A stretch of 64,000 nucleotides of DNA from positions 1 through 64,000 of the forward strand of contig CAZYSK010000021.1 of NCBI GenBank assembly GCA_964649415.1, written 5' to 3'. Positions 17,497 to 26,725 of this stretch are shown one piece after another. A program made the translations under genes and the position numbers. The first letter of the stretch is position 1. Every line of letters starts with the position of its first letter. The notes under the pieces are model-generated. The model made no database searches. It had not been told where the DNA came from and saw only the letters and a list, made by a program, of their open reading frames with translations. Origin of the DNA: CAZYSK01 sp964649415. GTDB taxonomy: Bacteria; Chloroflexota; Anaerolineae; B4-G1.

Positions 17497-19194
17497 CTAC
17501 GGTCCGATCAAGGTTATCGTATATTGGCCCACATCTTCATCGCTGTAGCCACGGGCGATGACGCGGTAGGTCCCACTCAGCGGCAGATCGAACTCCGCGA
17601 TCTCGGCATCGGAGTCACCCCCGCTATCATCATCCGTCCGCACTCGCACGCCATTGGGCGCGAACAGTTCGAGGTACGTGTCCATCTCCCCTTCCAGGCT
17701 GTTCATGGAGATCGTCACGACGTCACCCTCAATACCCTCGAACAGCCAGTGGTGGCGGGTGTCACGCTCCAGGTCCGCTCCCACCGAGTCCCCATAGGTC
17801 AGGACCCCCTGAACCACCATCTCCGTCTGCTCCAGCGAGAGCTCGTACGTCCCGCCCTCCAATATCGCATCAAGAGCGACCACGCGATACGTACCATCGG
17901 CAGGCAGTTGGTAGAACTCAATGAGCGCATCGAGATCCCGGCCGCTGTCGTCGTCCTCGGTGAGCAGTTGACCGTCGGGACCGTACAGCTCGAGATAGCA
18001 GTCCAGGCTGTCGTCCAGCGCCCCCATCGCGATTGTAACCACGTCCCCCTCGCTGCCCGTGAAGAACCAGCCTTGCCCCAGGCCTTCTTCCAGAGATTTC
18101 TGAACCGTCTCACCGTACGCGATGGCACCCCCCGTGGTCGGCTCGTCTGACACCTCCACATCGAGGGAATAGCCTCCCTCGCCGCTGTACGTCAACACGT
18201 GCACAACCAGAGTAACCGGCTCAAGCACGGGGAAGTCCGCAATCCGGGCATTCACGCCGTCGCCGCCGTCGTCGTCCTCTGCGATGAGCAGACCGTCCTC
18301 GGTGTACAGTTCCAAATAGAGATCCAGAGCCTCCGGGTCCGCGGCGTCCGCCTCGATGGTGACGTACTGCCCCTCCCCGGCATCCAGGTACCACACGTCC
18401 GTCCCACCCAGGGGCAACGTGCCCTGTATCGCTTCCCCGGGTTGGATCGTTCCCCGTTCCACCGGCTCCGGCACCTCGGGGGGGAAGAACGCCAGGCTGT
18501 CGAGCATGCGCTCGAAAACCGGACCGTACGAAGACCAATCGGCGTCCGGGGCACCACCAAACCCAACGCCGGCGACCTCGTCCCCCAGGGCAGTGAAGAC
18601 GTAGCCATGTACCAGCGCATCTGTCCACGTGTCGGCCCAACTCACCTCAACACCCACACCAGGGGTCTCACCGAAGACCCATTCCTCGGTATCCCCGATC
18701 TCTGCCCGCTGTTCCTGGCGCAGTTCCTCCAGCAACGACTCCAGCATGTCATCTGGCGTCGCGGATGGACCAAACTCCAGGTCCACCTCGTCCCGGGAAA
18801 ACGTGCCGACCGAGAGCATTGGCCCGTCCGTCGGGTCAAAGGACGGCGGGCCCCCTGTGGGGTCCGCAAAACTGACCATTCCCGGCTCGGCCTGATAGAC
18901 CCAGTCCGCCGGGTATTGGACGCTGAATCCCTCCACGGAGTTGGTATACAGGACCAATTCAGCGGGTACGTCGGGGGCCACAGCCGGCTGAGGAGTTGGC
19001 GTGGGCTCCGCGGATGGCGAGGCGACAGGCAGCGGAGATGGAGAAGGCGACGGAGCCACGGACGGAGACGGGGAAGACGTAGCGCTCAGCCCACCGGGAA
19101 TAGCGGGGCAGATACCGCACCCCAGACTCGCCAGCAGCAACGCCAGCACAACTGCACCAATCCACCATGGAGGCGAACCATGTCTGTCAATCAT
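17497..19194 (-). CDS. Putative lipoprotein with three pre-peptidase C-terminal (PPC) domains
   Basis: 565-residue exported protein. A hydrophobic N-terminus ends LLLASLGC, an imperfect lipobox. A low-complexity Ser/Pro linker follows (about 38-70). A globular domain at about 75-235 begins LVLYTNSVEGFSVQYPADW, like PsbP/DcrB-type lipoprotein modules. Three tandem PPC domains then follow (about 250-355, 360-460 and 462-565). Each has the pattern W-F/L-hydrophobic...DSYLELY/F..G..L..DDDSG, acidic loops and a final TY-x-V/L strand. PPC domains are usually C-terminal appendages of secreted enzymes, but no enzyme domain is present here. Confidence 0.8.
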   Translation of the reverse strand: MIDRHGSPPWWIGAVVLALLLASLGCGICPAIPGGLSATSSPSPSVAPSPSPSPLPVASPSAEPTPTPQPAVAPDVPAELVLYTNSVEGFSVQYPADWVYQAEPGMVSFADPTGGPPSFDPTDGPMLSVGTFSRDEVDLEFGPSATPDDMLESLLEELRQEQRAEIGDTEEWVFGETPGVGVEVSWADTWTDALVHGYVFTALGDEVAGVGFGGAPDADWSSYGPVFERMLDSLAFFPPEVPEPVERGTIQPGEAIQGTLPLGGTDVWYLDAGEGQYVTIEADAADPEALDLYLELYTEDGLLIAEDDDGGDGVNARIADFPVLEPVTLVVHVLTYSGEGGYSLDVEVSDEPTTGGAIAYGETVQKSLEEGLGQGWFFTGSEGDVVTIAMGALDDSLDCYLELYGPDGQLLTEDDDSGRDLDALIEFYQLPADGTYRVVALDAILEGGTYELSLEQTEMVVQGVLTYGDSVGADLERDTRHHWLFEGIEGDVVTISMNSLEGEMDTYLELFAPNGVRVRTDDDSGGDSDAEIAEFDLPLSGTYRVIARGYSDEDVGQYTITLIGP

Positions 19195-19344
19195 CTCTCT
19201 ATCCTCCCATCAGGCACAAACTGAATGCAACTACCCGCGACCGCGCCATCCCGAAAAGCCGGATTCCTCCAACCCATGGGGCATCCGAGCGCGAGTAGTT
19301 GCATAGATTAGGCCACAAGCGACGTGCCGCCAGACGACGATTGG

Positions 19345-20637
19345 TTAGCGCTTTAGGTTCGTGAAGGCCGCCAGGCCCGCGTACGCAGCTTCCTCGCCCA
19401 GCTCCTGCTCAATCCGCAGCAACTGGTTGTACTTGGCAACACGGTCGGAGCGACAGGGTGCCCCAGTCTTGATCTGGCCCGTGTTGAGCGCCACAGCCAG
19501 GTCCGCAATCGTCGCATCCTCCGTCTCACCTGAGCGGTGGGAGACGACGACCGTCCAGCTTGCACGCTGCGCCAGTTGCACGGCGGCAATTGTCTCCGAG
19601 AGCGTCCCGATCTGGTTCACCTTGCACAGCAACGAGTTGCACGTGCCCAGGTCCATCCCCTTCTGCACCCGCGCCACGTTGGTCACCAGCAGATCATCAC
19701 CCACGATCTGAACGCGATCGCCCAGGCGCTCCATCATGAGCACCCAACTGTCCCAGTCATCCTCGGCCAGCCCGTCCTCGATGCTGATGATCGGGTATTT
19801 GCTCACCCAGTCCGCGTAGAACTCGACCATCTCCGCACCTGTGAGCGAGCGTCCCTCCTTCTTGAGGACATATTTCCCGTCCTCGAAGAACTCGCTCGCG
19901 GCGGGGTCCAGCGCGATGCGAACCTGCTCACCTGGCTTGTAGCCCGCCTTCTCGGCGGCCTCCAGAATAAGCTCGACGGCCTCCTCGTTCGCCTTCAGGC
20001 TGGGCGCGAAGCCGCCCTCGTCCCCGATACCCGTCGAATACCCCTTGGCCTTGAGCACGGCCTTCAACGCATGATAGACCTCGCTCCCCCAGCGCAGCGC
20101 CTCCGCGAAGGTCGGCGCGCCGACCGGCATGACCATGAACTCCTGCAAGTCAGGGCCATCCACCGCGTGTTTGCCGCCGTTGAGAATATTCATCATAGGC
20201 ACCGGCAACACGTGAGCGTGCACGCCGCCGATGTAGCGGTAAAGCGGCATCTGGAGCGCATTGGCCGCCGCGTGGGCCACCGCCAACGAGACGCCCAAGA
20301 TCGCATTGGCACCCAGTTTCCCCTTGTTCGGCGTGCCGTCCAGTTCCAACAGCAGTGCGTCAATCCCGGCCTGATCGGTGGCGTCCCAGCCAAACAGCTC
20401 ATCGGAGATCACATCATTGACGTTGGCGACGGCCTGCAGCACGCCCTTGCCGCTGTAGCGTCCTTTGTCGCCGTCCCGCATCTCCAGCGCCTCGTGAACA
20501 CCGGTAGAGGCTCCGGACGGGACAATCGCCCGCCCCCATGCGCCCCCTACCAGAAAGGCTTCCACCTCAACAGTAGGATTCCCACGCGAGTCCAAGACCT
20601 CGCGCGCAACGATCCCATCAATTTCCGTCTCGATCAT
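19345..20637 (-). CDS. eno: Enolase
   Basis: Converts 2-phosphoglycerate to phosphoenolpyruvate. The 430-residue length is standard. Signatures include VLDSRGNPTVEVEAF near the start, SGASTGVHEALEMRDGD, GDEGGFAP, the metal ligands in SIEDGLAEDDWDSW, and VVSHRSGETEDATIADLAVA with the catalytic region. Start 20637 is set by AAGGAGACGT just upstream and by the canonical N-terminus MIETEIDGI. With pyruvate kinase, a DRTGG-domain protein and ADP-forming acetate-CoA ligase on the same strand, it makes a cluster for lower glycolysis and acetate-linked ATP formation. Confidence 0.97.
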   Translation of the reverse strand: MIETEIDGIVAREVLDSRGNPTVEVEAFLVGGAWGRAIVPSGASTGVHEALEMRDGDKGRYSGKGVLQAVANVNDVISDELFGWDATDQAGIDALLLELDGTPNKGKLGANAILGVSLAVAHAAANALQMPLYRYIGGVHAHVLPVPMMNILNGGKHAVDGPDLQEFMVMPVGAPTFAEALRWGSEVYHALKAVLKAKGYSTGIGDEGGFAPSLKANEEAVELILEAAEKAGYKPGEQVRIALDPAASEFFEDGKYVLKKEGRSLTGAEMVEFYADWVSKYPIISIEDGLAEDDWDSWVLMMERLGDRVQIVGDDLLVTNVARVQKGMDLGTCNSLLCKVNQIGTLSETIAAVQLAQRASWTVVVSHRSGETEDATIADLAVALNTGQIKTGAPCRSDRVAKYNQLLRIEQELGEEAAYAGLAAFTNLKR

Positions 20638-20666
20638 ACGTCTCCTTAACAATACCACGCGAAATC

Positions 20667-21749
20667 TCAGGTTAGCTCAAGCGCCTCGTAGAGACGCTTG
20701 AAGTCGAAGTACTCCTCCATCAACGCCTCGAAGCGCTTCAGCTTCGCCGTCTGCCCTAGTCGCGTCTTGCCAAAGACTTCCTCAATGGCCTCAACTGTCT
20801 GTATGGTACTCCCGCGCACCAGCAACACCGGAACACCGGCTTCCTCAGCGTGACGCAATACCTCGGCCATCGGACGCAGATTGCCGGTCAGTATCAAGCA
20901 CTTGGCCGCCGTCTCCAGAGCCACCAACTGCATGTCGGCACGATCACCGCCGGTGATCATCGCCTTGCTGCCGGACACGCGTCGTATGTGCGGCAGGGCC
21001 TGCTCCACGCTCATGGCACCAACCAGCAACTGCTCGACCAGGACATCCTTCTTATCCGGCAGTGCGAGGAACTCAGCGTGCAGCACTTCCGCCATCTCTC
21101 CCACGCTGATCGCCTGAAGCTGCTCGCGTCGAGGGAGCGCACCCACCACCGGGACACCTCGCTCCTCCAGACACTGGCGACAAGTTCGCTGCAACAGATC
21201 CATTGACTGCTCCGGCACGGCGTTGATGACCACGCCCAGCATCCGATCTCCCAACTGCTGTTGTGCCGCGATACAGGCATCCCCCATGCTCACCTGGTTG
21301 CGGAAACGCAGCATCGTCAACGCCGGCACGTCCAGGGCATCCGCCACCCGCGTAGGGGCGATATTGAAACTGAGCCCCTCCCGAAGCGAGTGCCCACCCT
21401 CCAGCAGAACGATGTCCTTGCCGTCGATGGCCCGCTCATACTTCGCCGCGACTTCCGGCATGAGATCGCGATCGGTGCAGCCACAGCGCATCTCGCGCAC
21501 GAGCTTGGGGGTAAGGATGATGCCTACCAAGTCCTCTACGGACTCTTCCAAACCCAGCATGCGGCGCACAAAGGCGGCATCCTCGTCGTGCACGCGGCCG
21601 GGAATCGGTTCCCAGTGATGGACAGAGACTGGCTTGAAGTAGCCGACCTTGTACCCCTCATGCTGAAAACGCCGCGCCAGCGCCAAGCAAACAGCTGTCT
21701 TGCCGCTGAATCTGTGCATGGAAGTTACGTACAACGCTTTCATCGTCAT
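20667..21749 (-). CDS. BioD-like/DRTGG-domain protein (phosphotransacetylase N-terminal type)
   Basis: About 360 residues, resembling the N-terminal regulatory part of long phosphate acetyltransferases rather than the catalytic part. A P-loop (SMHRFSGKTAVCLALARRF) begins an AAA_26/dethiobiotin-synthetase-like domain with VLLEGGHS. A DRTGG domain follows (about residues 215-325). No acetyltransferase domain is present. It lies 72 bases from the ADP-forming acetate-CoA ligase gene, so a sensor or regulatory role in acetyl-CoA/acetate metabolism is reasonable inference. ATGs at 21749 and 21743 both fit the AAGGAGA site. Confidence 0.8.
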   Translation of the reverse strand: MTMKALYVTSMHRFSGKTAVCLALARRFQHEGYKVGYFKPVSVHHWEPIPGRVHDEDAAFVRRMLGLEESVEDLVGIILTPKLVREMRCGCTDRDLMPEVAAKYERAIDGKDIVLLEGGHSLREGLSFNIAPTRVADALDVPALTMLRFRNQVSMGDACIAAQQQLGDRMLGVVINAVPEQSMDLLQRTCRQCLEERGVPVVGALPRREQLQAISVGEMAEVLHAEFLALPDKKDVLVEQLLVGAMSVEQALPHIRRVSGSKAMITGGDRADMQLVALETAAKCLILTGNLRPMAEVLRHAEEAGVPVLLVRGSTIQTVEAIEEVFGKTRLGQTAKLKRFEALMEEYFDFKRLYEALELT

Positions 21750-21821
21750 CACCTCTCCTTAACTAGATGATTGCCCCTTCATCTCCCCCGCTCCATTGGG
21801 GCATCCGAGGGTGGGCGGACC

Positions 21822-23915
21822 TCAAGAGGCCAAGACCAGCCGCATGTCAATCGCCATCGCCCCATGTCCCTCTTCAAACACCATCAACGGGTTGATGTCC
21901 AGCTCCACGATCTCAGGGAAATCGGTTACCAACCGGCTAATCCGCAGCAACGCATCCACCATAGCCTCGTGGTCGGCGGGCGCCTCGCCCCGGACGCCCT
22001 CCAGCAGGCGATAGGAGCGGATCTCCCGGATCATCTCCTCCGCCTCCTGGCGGCTAAAGGGGGCCACGCGGAAGGCGACGTCCTTCAGCGCCTCCACGTA
22101 GATACCGCCCAGGCCAAAGGCAACCAGGGGCCCGAACTGCGGGTCACGGCTCATCCCCACCAACACCTCACGGCCGCCCGTCACCATCTGCTGCACCTGA
22201 CAGCCCCAGATTCGCGCGTCTGGCATGTAGCGCCCGGCCCGATACACGATCAGGTCAAATGCATCCCGCACGTCATCCGGCGAACGCAGGTTCAGCTTGA
22301 CGCCACCGACGTCAGTCTTGTGCAGAATGTCCGGCGAGGCCACCTTCATCACGAGCGGATACCCCATCTCCTCCGCAATCTCGACCGCCTCGTCGGATGT
22401 CTTGGCCAGACGTGACTGGGGAACCGTGAATCCGTACGCCTCCAAGACCGTCCAGGCCTCGGCGTCACCGATGGAGACGCGCCCCTCCGACCGCACGCGC
22501 TCGAACAGCTCCCGGACCACAGGTATGCACGTAACGCAGGGCTCCGGCGTGAAGATCGGCCGCTGCTGCTCGCGCCGGAAGTCTCTCATCGCCGCCAGAG
22601 CCGCCGCCGCCCGCTCGGGGAACGGATAATTGGGCACGCCATATTGCCACAGCACGTCCACGCCGGCCTCGATGCGCGCCTCCCCCATGAAACAGCCCAG
22701 GACCGGCTTGTCCGACTCCTGGGCCATGCGGCCGACCGCGTGAGCCGTCTCTTCAATCTCCGTCATCGCCTGAGGAGTGACGATCACCATCAACCCATCC
22801 ACATTGGGGTCGTTCAGCACCAGATGAATCGCACGCTCGTACCGGTCCGCCAGGGCGTCCCCCAATACGTCCACCGGATTGGCGACGCTGGCCGCACCCG
22901 GTAGATACTCCGTCAACGCCACAGTCGTCTCCGCGCTGAGCCGGCAGATCTCCATATCCCCGTGCTCCAACGCATCGGTAGCCAGAATGCCCGGACCACC
23001 CGCGTTGGTGACGATGCCGATGCGATCGCCTTTTAGGAGCGGCTGGTATGCGAAAGCCCGCGCGTAGTCGAAGAGCGCCTCCATCGATGTCGCCCGCAGG
23101 ACACCTGCCTGCCGAAAGGCCGCTTTGTAAGCCGCCTCGGAGCCGGCCAGGCTTCCCGTGTGCGACGACACCGCCCGCGAGCCCGAAGCCGTCACGCCGG
23201 ACTTGATCGCCACAACCGGCTTGTGCCGCGTCACCCGGCGCGCCACCTCGATGAACCTCTGGCCATCGGGCAGCCCCTCGACGTAGATCAAGATCACGCG
23301 TGAGTCGTCGTCGTCCCCCCACGCGTCCAACAGGTCAATCTCACTCACGTCCGCCTTGTTGCCCAGGCTGGCGAACTTGGAGAAACCGATGCGGCCGGCC
23401 ATCGCCATGTCCAGCACGGCCGTGCCCAGCGCACCCGACTGGGACATGAAAGCGATGGGACCGCCGGGCGGCATACCCGCAGCGAACGTCGCGTTCAGCG
23501 GTGTGGCGGTGTCAATCACGCCCAGACAGTTGGGACCGATCAGGCGCAAGTTGTACTTGCGAGCCATCTCAATCAACTCCATCTCCCGTTCCAGCCCATC
23601 GCGCCCGGCCTCACGGAAGCCAGCGCTGATCACCACGACGGACGGGATCTCCTTCTGCCCGCACTGCTCCAACACCGCCGGCACGAAGCGATAGGGAATG
23701 ACGATGACGGCCAGATCCACGGGATCCGGGATGTCCAACACGGAAGGATACGCCTTCAAGCCCAAGATCTCATCGGCCTTGGGGTTAACCGGGTAGAGAT
23801 GGCCTGGGAAGCCCGCATCCATCAGATTGGCCAATACAGAATAACCAAGCTTCTCGGGTTCGCGAGAGGCACCGACAACCGCGACCGAGTCAGGTTTGAA
23901 AAACGTGGCTAGCAT
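21822..23915 (-). CDS. Acetate-CoA ligase (ADP-forming), fused alpha and beta subunits
   Basis: 697-residue enzyme interconverting acetyl-CoA + ADP + Pi with acetate + CoA + ATP, which gives substrate-level ATP in anaerobes. Order: CoA-binding Rossmann domain (SVAVVGASREPEKLGYSVL), ligase-CoA domains with the phosphorylated His252 in SSHTGSLAG, then an ATP-grasp domain from about residue 480 (YGFTVPQSRLAKTSDEAVEIAEEMGYPLVMKVASPDILHKTDVGGVKLNL, ending VELDINPLMVF). All domains of the fused form are present. Its position beside a DRTGG protein, enolase and pyruvate kinase supports a fermentative energy role. Other short acyl-CoAs could also be used. Confidence 0.92.
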   Translation of the reverse strand: MLATFFKPDSVAVVGASREPEKLGYSVLANLMDAGFPGHLYPVNPKADEILGLKAYPSVLDIPDPVDLAVIVIPYRFVPAVLEQCGQKEIPSVVVISAGFREAGRDGLEREMELIEMARKYNLRLIGPNCLGVIDTATPLNATFAAGMPPGGPIAFMSQSGALGTAVLDMAMAGRIGFSKFASLGNKADVSEIDLLDAWGDDDDSRVILIYVEGLPDGQRFIEVARRVTRHKPVVAIKSGVTASGSRAVSSHTGSLAGSEAAYKAAFRQAGVLRATSMEALFDYARAFAYQPLLKGDRIGIVTNAGGPGILATDALEHGDMEICRLSAETTVALTEYLPGAASVANPVDVLGDALADRYERAIHLVLNDPNVDGLMVIVTPQAMTEIEETAHAVGRMAQESDKPVLGCFMGEARIEAGVDVLWQYGVPNYPFPERAAAALAAMRDFRREQQRPIFTPEPCVTCIPVVRELFERVRSEGRVSIGDAEAWTVLEAYGFTVPQSRLAKTSDEAVEIAEEMGYPLVMKVASPDILHKTDVGGVKLNLRSPDDVRDAFDLIVYRAGRYMPDARIWGCQVQQMVTGGREVLVGMSRDPQFGPLVAFGLGGIYVEALKDVAFRVAPFSRQEAEEMIREIRSYRLLEGVRGEAPADHEAMVDALLRISRLVTDFPEIVELDINPLMVFEEGHGAMAIDMRLVLAS

Positions 23916-24027
23916 AGCCCCCTCACAACTTGGAAGATATCATATCACACTCGCACTGACGTCAATGGTACACGAAAAGACAGGTTTTGACAAGCGAAAA
24001 GCTCGGGACGCCGTGCCCATCGCTCAT

Positions 24028-24056
24028 TTGTCATTGTACGCCATGCATGCTATAAT
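24028..24056 (+). promoter_or_regulatory. tmRNA promoter
   Basis: TTGTCA (24028-24033) and TATAAT (24051-24056) with a 17-base spacer. The mature tmRNA 5' end at 24067 would be only a few bases from the start site. Confidence 0.85.
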
Positions 24057-24066
24057 TGCCACCCTA

Positions 24067-24487
24067 GGGGATGACAGGCTTCGACGGGGAAGGCTGGTCA
24101 GAGATGGCAAGCCGGGGCGCTCTGCCCTCGTTAACAACGGAGCACACTTTCCAAAGTGCCAATAACACTTGGATCCCTGTCCCGCAGGCCGCGGTAGCGG
24201 CTGCTCCAATGGCAGCCTAACCCGACCTTAAGGGCAAACTGACCGCGTAAGCGGTCACGTCCCCCCCGATCTCGCGCTGGTGGGTCGGGGCAAGGACGTC
24301 ACAATGCCAGCGTGCGGCGTTCCGATGCCGATAGGGACGCTCAAGCGGGAGTTTCGGCTCCCATCGGCTAGGTCTGGATGGTGCGCGGTCGGCAGCGTTT
24401 CCCCAGGCGACAACACAAGAGCCGACTAAGCTTGTAGAGGTCTGTGATCGAGTTTCTCGGACGCGGGTTCGATTCCCGCCATCTCCA
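24067..24487 (+). ncRNA. ssrA: Transfer-messenger RNA
   Basis: Rescues stalled ribosomes and tags the unfinished peptide. The 5' end GGGGATGACAGGCTTCGACG is the classic tmRNA start. The 3' end GGTTCGATTCCCGCCATCTCC is the T-arm and acceptor. GGGGATG pairs with CATCTCC over seven positions (one G-U), and the CCA is not encoded. The tag frame is at 24158-24220: it starts ANNTWIPVPQ, continues AAVAAAPMAA and ends in TAA. The terminal MAA replaces the more usual LAA. About 421 bases, a normal one-piece tmRNA. Confidence 0.95.
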
Positions 24488-24498
24488 TCATCGCACAC

Positions 24499-24529
24499 GA
24501 GGCCGGCATCTGGTGGTGTCGGCCTCGTT
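24499..24529 (+). terminator. tmRNA terminator
   Basis: CGAGGCCG (24499-24506) pairs with CGGCCTCG (24520-24527) around a 13-base loop, followed by TTGT. It begins 12 bases after the tmRNA acceptor end. Confidence 0.75.
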
Positions 24530-24553
24530 GTACGTGCCGAGGAAAGGGAGACG

Positions 24554-25402
24554 ATGATGGACAGCGCAACCCTGCGAGAGCAGATCGAAACCCAGGCTAC
24601 GCTCGAAAACGGCACGCGCAGCATTCGCCTCCGGCAGGTGCACGAACTGGCCGCCATGTGTGGCTGCTCCATCCGCGAGGTCGAACTGGCCGCGCTGGAA
24701 GCGGACGTCGTCCCTCGGCGCTACCTGCGCAATCTCGGCACGGTTGGCCCCGACGGGCAGGCCAGGCTGTTGCGAGCCAGCGTGGCAGTCGTGGGGTTGG
24801 GCGGACTCGGGGGGTACGTGGTAGAGGCTCTGGCCCGCACAGGCGTGGGACGGCTGATCCTGATAGACGGCGACTCGTTCGAGGACCACAACCTCAACCG
24901 GCAGACCCTGAGCGCCCCGATTGTCCTGGGCACAAGCAAAGCGCACGTCGCCGCGCAACGCGTCGCCCAGATCAACAGCGCTGTCGAGGTAACGAGCCAC
25001 GCCGTGGCACTGACCCGCGACAACCTGCCCCACCTGCTGGAGGGAGCCGAGGTCGTCGTGGACGGCCTCGACCGCCTGCCCATCCGCCTGACCCTGCAGG
25101 ACGGGGCAGGGGCAATTGGCATTCCGATGGTCCACGGGAGCATCGCCGGCTTCATGGGCCAGGTGATGACCATCTTTCCCGGCGATCCTGGTCTGCACAG
25201 CCTGTACGGCGATCCAGGCGATCTGCCGGAGCAGGGGCTTGAGGTGGAACTCGGCAACCTGGCCGCGACAGCGATGCTCGTGGCAGCCTGGGAGGCTCAG
25301 GAGGTAATCAAGATCCTGCTGGACCGGGGAACGTTGCTGCGCCACCGGCTGCTGGTGATAGACATGGAATCCGGCACGTGCGATATCCTGCGCCTCGGTT
25401 AG
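24554..25402 (+). CDS. ThiF/MoeB/HesA-type adenylyltransferase
   Basis: 282-residue E1-like protein that should activate a ubiquitin-like sulfur carrier C-terminus with ATP. The nucleotide site is VAVVGLGGLGGYVVEALARTGVGRLILIDGDSFEDHNLNRQ, with the Arg and Asp that contact ATP. A helical N-terminal extension of about 70 residues precedes it. The paired CxxC zinc knuckles of MoeB/ThiF are absent. No sulfur-carrier, MoaD or ThiS gene is seen nearby, so the partner is unknown. Tandem ATGs at 24554 and 24557 follow GGAAAGGGAG. Confidence 0.85.
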   Translation: MMDSATLREQIETQATLENGTRSIRLRQVHELAAMCGCSIREVELAALEADVVPRRYLRNLGTVGPDGQARLLRASVAVVGLGGLGGYVVEALARTGVGRLILIDGDSFEDHNLNRQTLSAPIVLGTSKAHVAAQRVAQINSAVEVTSHAVALTRDNLPHLLEGAEVVVDGLDRLPIRLTLQDGAGAIGIPMVHGSIAGFMGQVMTIFPGDPGLHSLYGDPGDLPEQGLEVELGNLAATAMLVAAWEAQEVIKILLDRGTLLRHRLLVIDMESGTCDILRLG

Positions 25403-25453
25403 CCAGTGACCGTGTCGTGCCTGGCGCCGTGTGACATCCAACTGAGAACAAAG

Positions 25454-26689
25454 ATGAAGATTCGCAAATACGACCCAAACAGGGACAAAGACGCCGCTCA
25501 CCGCATCTGGCACGAGGTAGGCTGGATTGAGAAGGACAAAGAGAAAGAACAGGCCATGGACCTGTTCATCGGATCCATGCGCGCGCTCGTGGCCGAGCTC
25601 AACGACGAGGCCGAGTGCCTGGTCCTCAGTGCACCCGGTACCGTCCACTATCTGGACGAAGAACTCCCATTTTCCGCCGTCATGAGCGTCACGACCAGCC
25701 GCGTCGCGCGCAAACAAGGGCTAGCGAGCAGGCTCACAGCTCGGCTGGTGGCCGACGACGCCGCCGACGGCGCGCTGGTCGCCGGGCTCGGGATCTTCGA
25801 GCAGGGCTTCTACAACCAGCTCGGCTTCGGCAGCGGCGGCTACGAGCACTGGATCAGTTTTGATCCTTCGCGTCTCAGGATCGGCGTGCGAGCCCGCGTA
25901 CCACGGCGGATCACGCCGGATGACTGGGCCATCGTGCACGCCTCGCGCCTGGCACGTCTCCGCGGCCACGGAGCGTGCAACCTGAACCCGCCCGAGATCA
26001 CGCAGGCCGAGATGATCTGGAGCAAGAACGGCTTTGGCCTCGGCTACGCCGATGGCCCCGGCGGCGAACTCACCCACCACGTCTGGTGCCGGACGAAGGA
26101 CAACGAAAGCGGCCCCTACACGATCCTCTGGCTCTCGTTTCAGACGCCTGACCAGTTCCTGGAGCTGATGGCACTGCTGAAGAGCCTGGGCGACCAGGTG
26201 CGGCTGGTGCGAATGGTTGAGCCACCAGGTATCCAGATCCAGGACTTGATCGTGCAGCCCATCAAGCAGCGCCAGGTAAGCGAAAAGTCGGAGTTCGAGG
26301 CGCGCGTCAACGCGCTGTCCTATTGGCAGATGCGGATATGCGATCTACGCGGTTGCCTGGAGCGGACTCACCTGCGAGGCAACGAGGTACGCTTTAACCT
26401 CGCCCTCAGCGATCCCATCGAGCGCTTCCTCGGCCAAAGCGCGCCCTGGCGGGGCGTCACGGGCGACTACGTAGTCACCCTGGGGCCATCCTCAGGAGCC
26501 GAACAGGGCACGGACGCGTGCCTGCCCACGCTGACCACGTCGGTGGGCGCGTTCACGCGCATGTGGCTCGGCGTCCGCCCAGCGACCGGCCTGGCCGTGA
26601 CCGATAGACTCTACGGCCCCCCGGAACTGCTGCAGGAACTCGACTGGGCGCTGCGGCTCCCCGAGCCCAAGCCGGAGTGGGAATTCTGA
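25454..26689 (+). CDS. Eis-like GNAT acetyltransferase (COG4552 type)
   Basis: 411 residues in three parts. The N-terminal GNAT domain has AVMSVTTSRVARKQGLASRLTARLV as motif A and FYNQLGFGSGGYEHWISFDP after it. A second GNAT-like half follows (about 150-285), then a sterol-carrier-protein-like C-terminal domain (about 300-400). This is the architecture of the Eis/YiiD group, which acetylates amines including aminoglycosides in some members. Substrate here is unknown. ATG 25454 is preferred over an open GTG 48 bases upstream because the GNAT fold begins right after it. Confidence 0.8.
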   Translation: MKIRKYDPNRDKDAAHRIWHEVGWIEKDKEKEQAMDLFIGSMRALVAELNDEAECLVLSAPGTVHYLDEELPFSAVMSVTTSRVARKQGLASRLTARLVADDAADGALVAGLGIFEQGFYNQLGFGSGGYEHWISFDPSRLRIGVRARVPRRITPDDWAIVHASRLARLRGHGACNLNPPEITQAEMIWSKNGFGLGYADGPGGELTHHVWCRTKDNESGPYTILWLSFQTPDQFLELMALLKSLGDQVRLVRMVEPPGIQIQDLIVQPIKQRQVSEKSEFEARVNALSYWQMRICDLRGCLERTHLRGNEVRFNLALSDPIERFLGQSAPWRGVTGDYVVTLGPSSGAEQGTDACLPTLTTSVGAFTRMWLGVRPATGLAVTDRLYGPPELLQELDWALRLPEPKPEWEF

Positions 26690-26725
26690 CGACTTCTGAA
26701 GACCTCTGATCAAGGCAGGACGGAT

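Noticed and set aside
24488..25717. A 409-codon open frame antisense to the ThiF-like gene
   Set aside because: The plus-strand frame has clear ThiF motifs; the antisense frame has none and overlaps the tmRNA terminator side.
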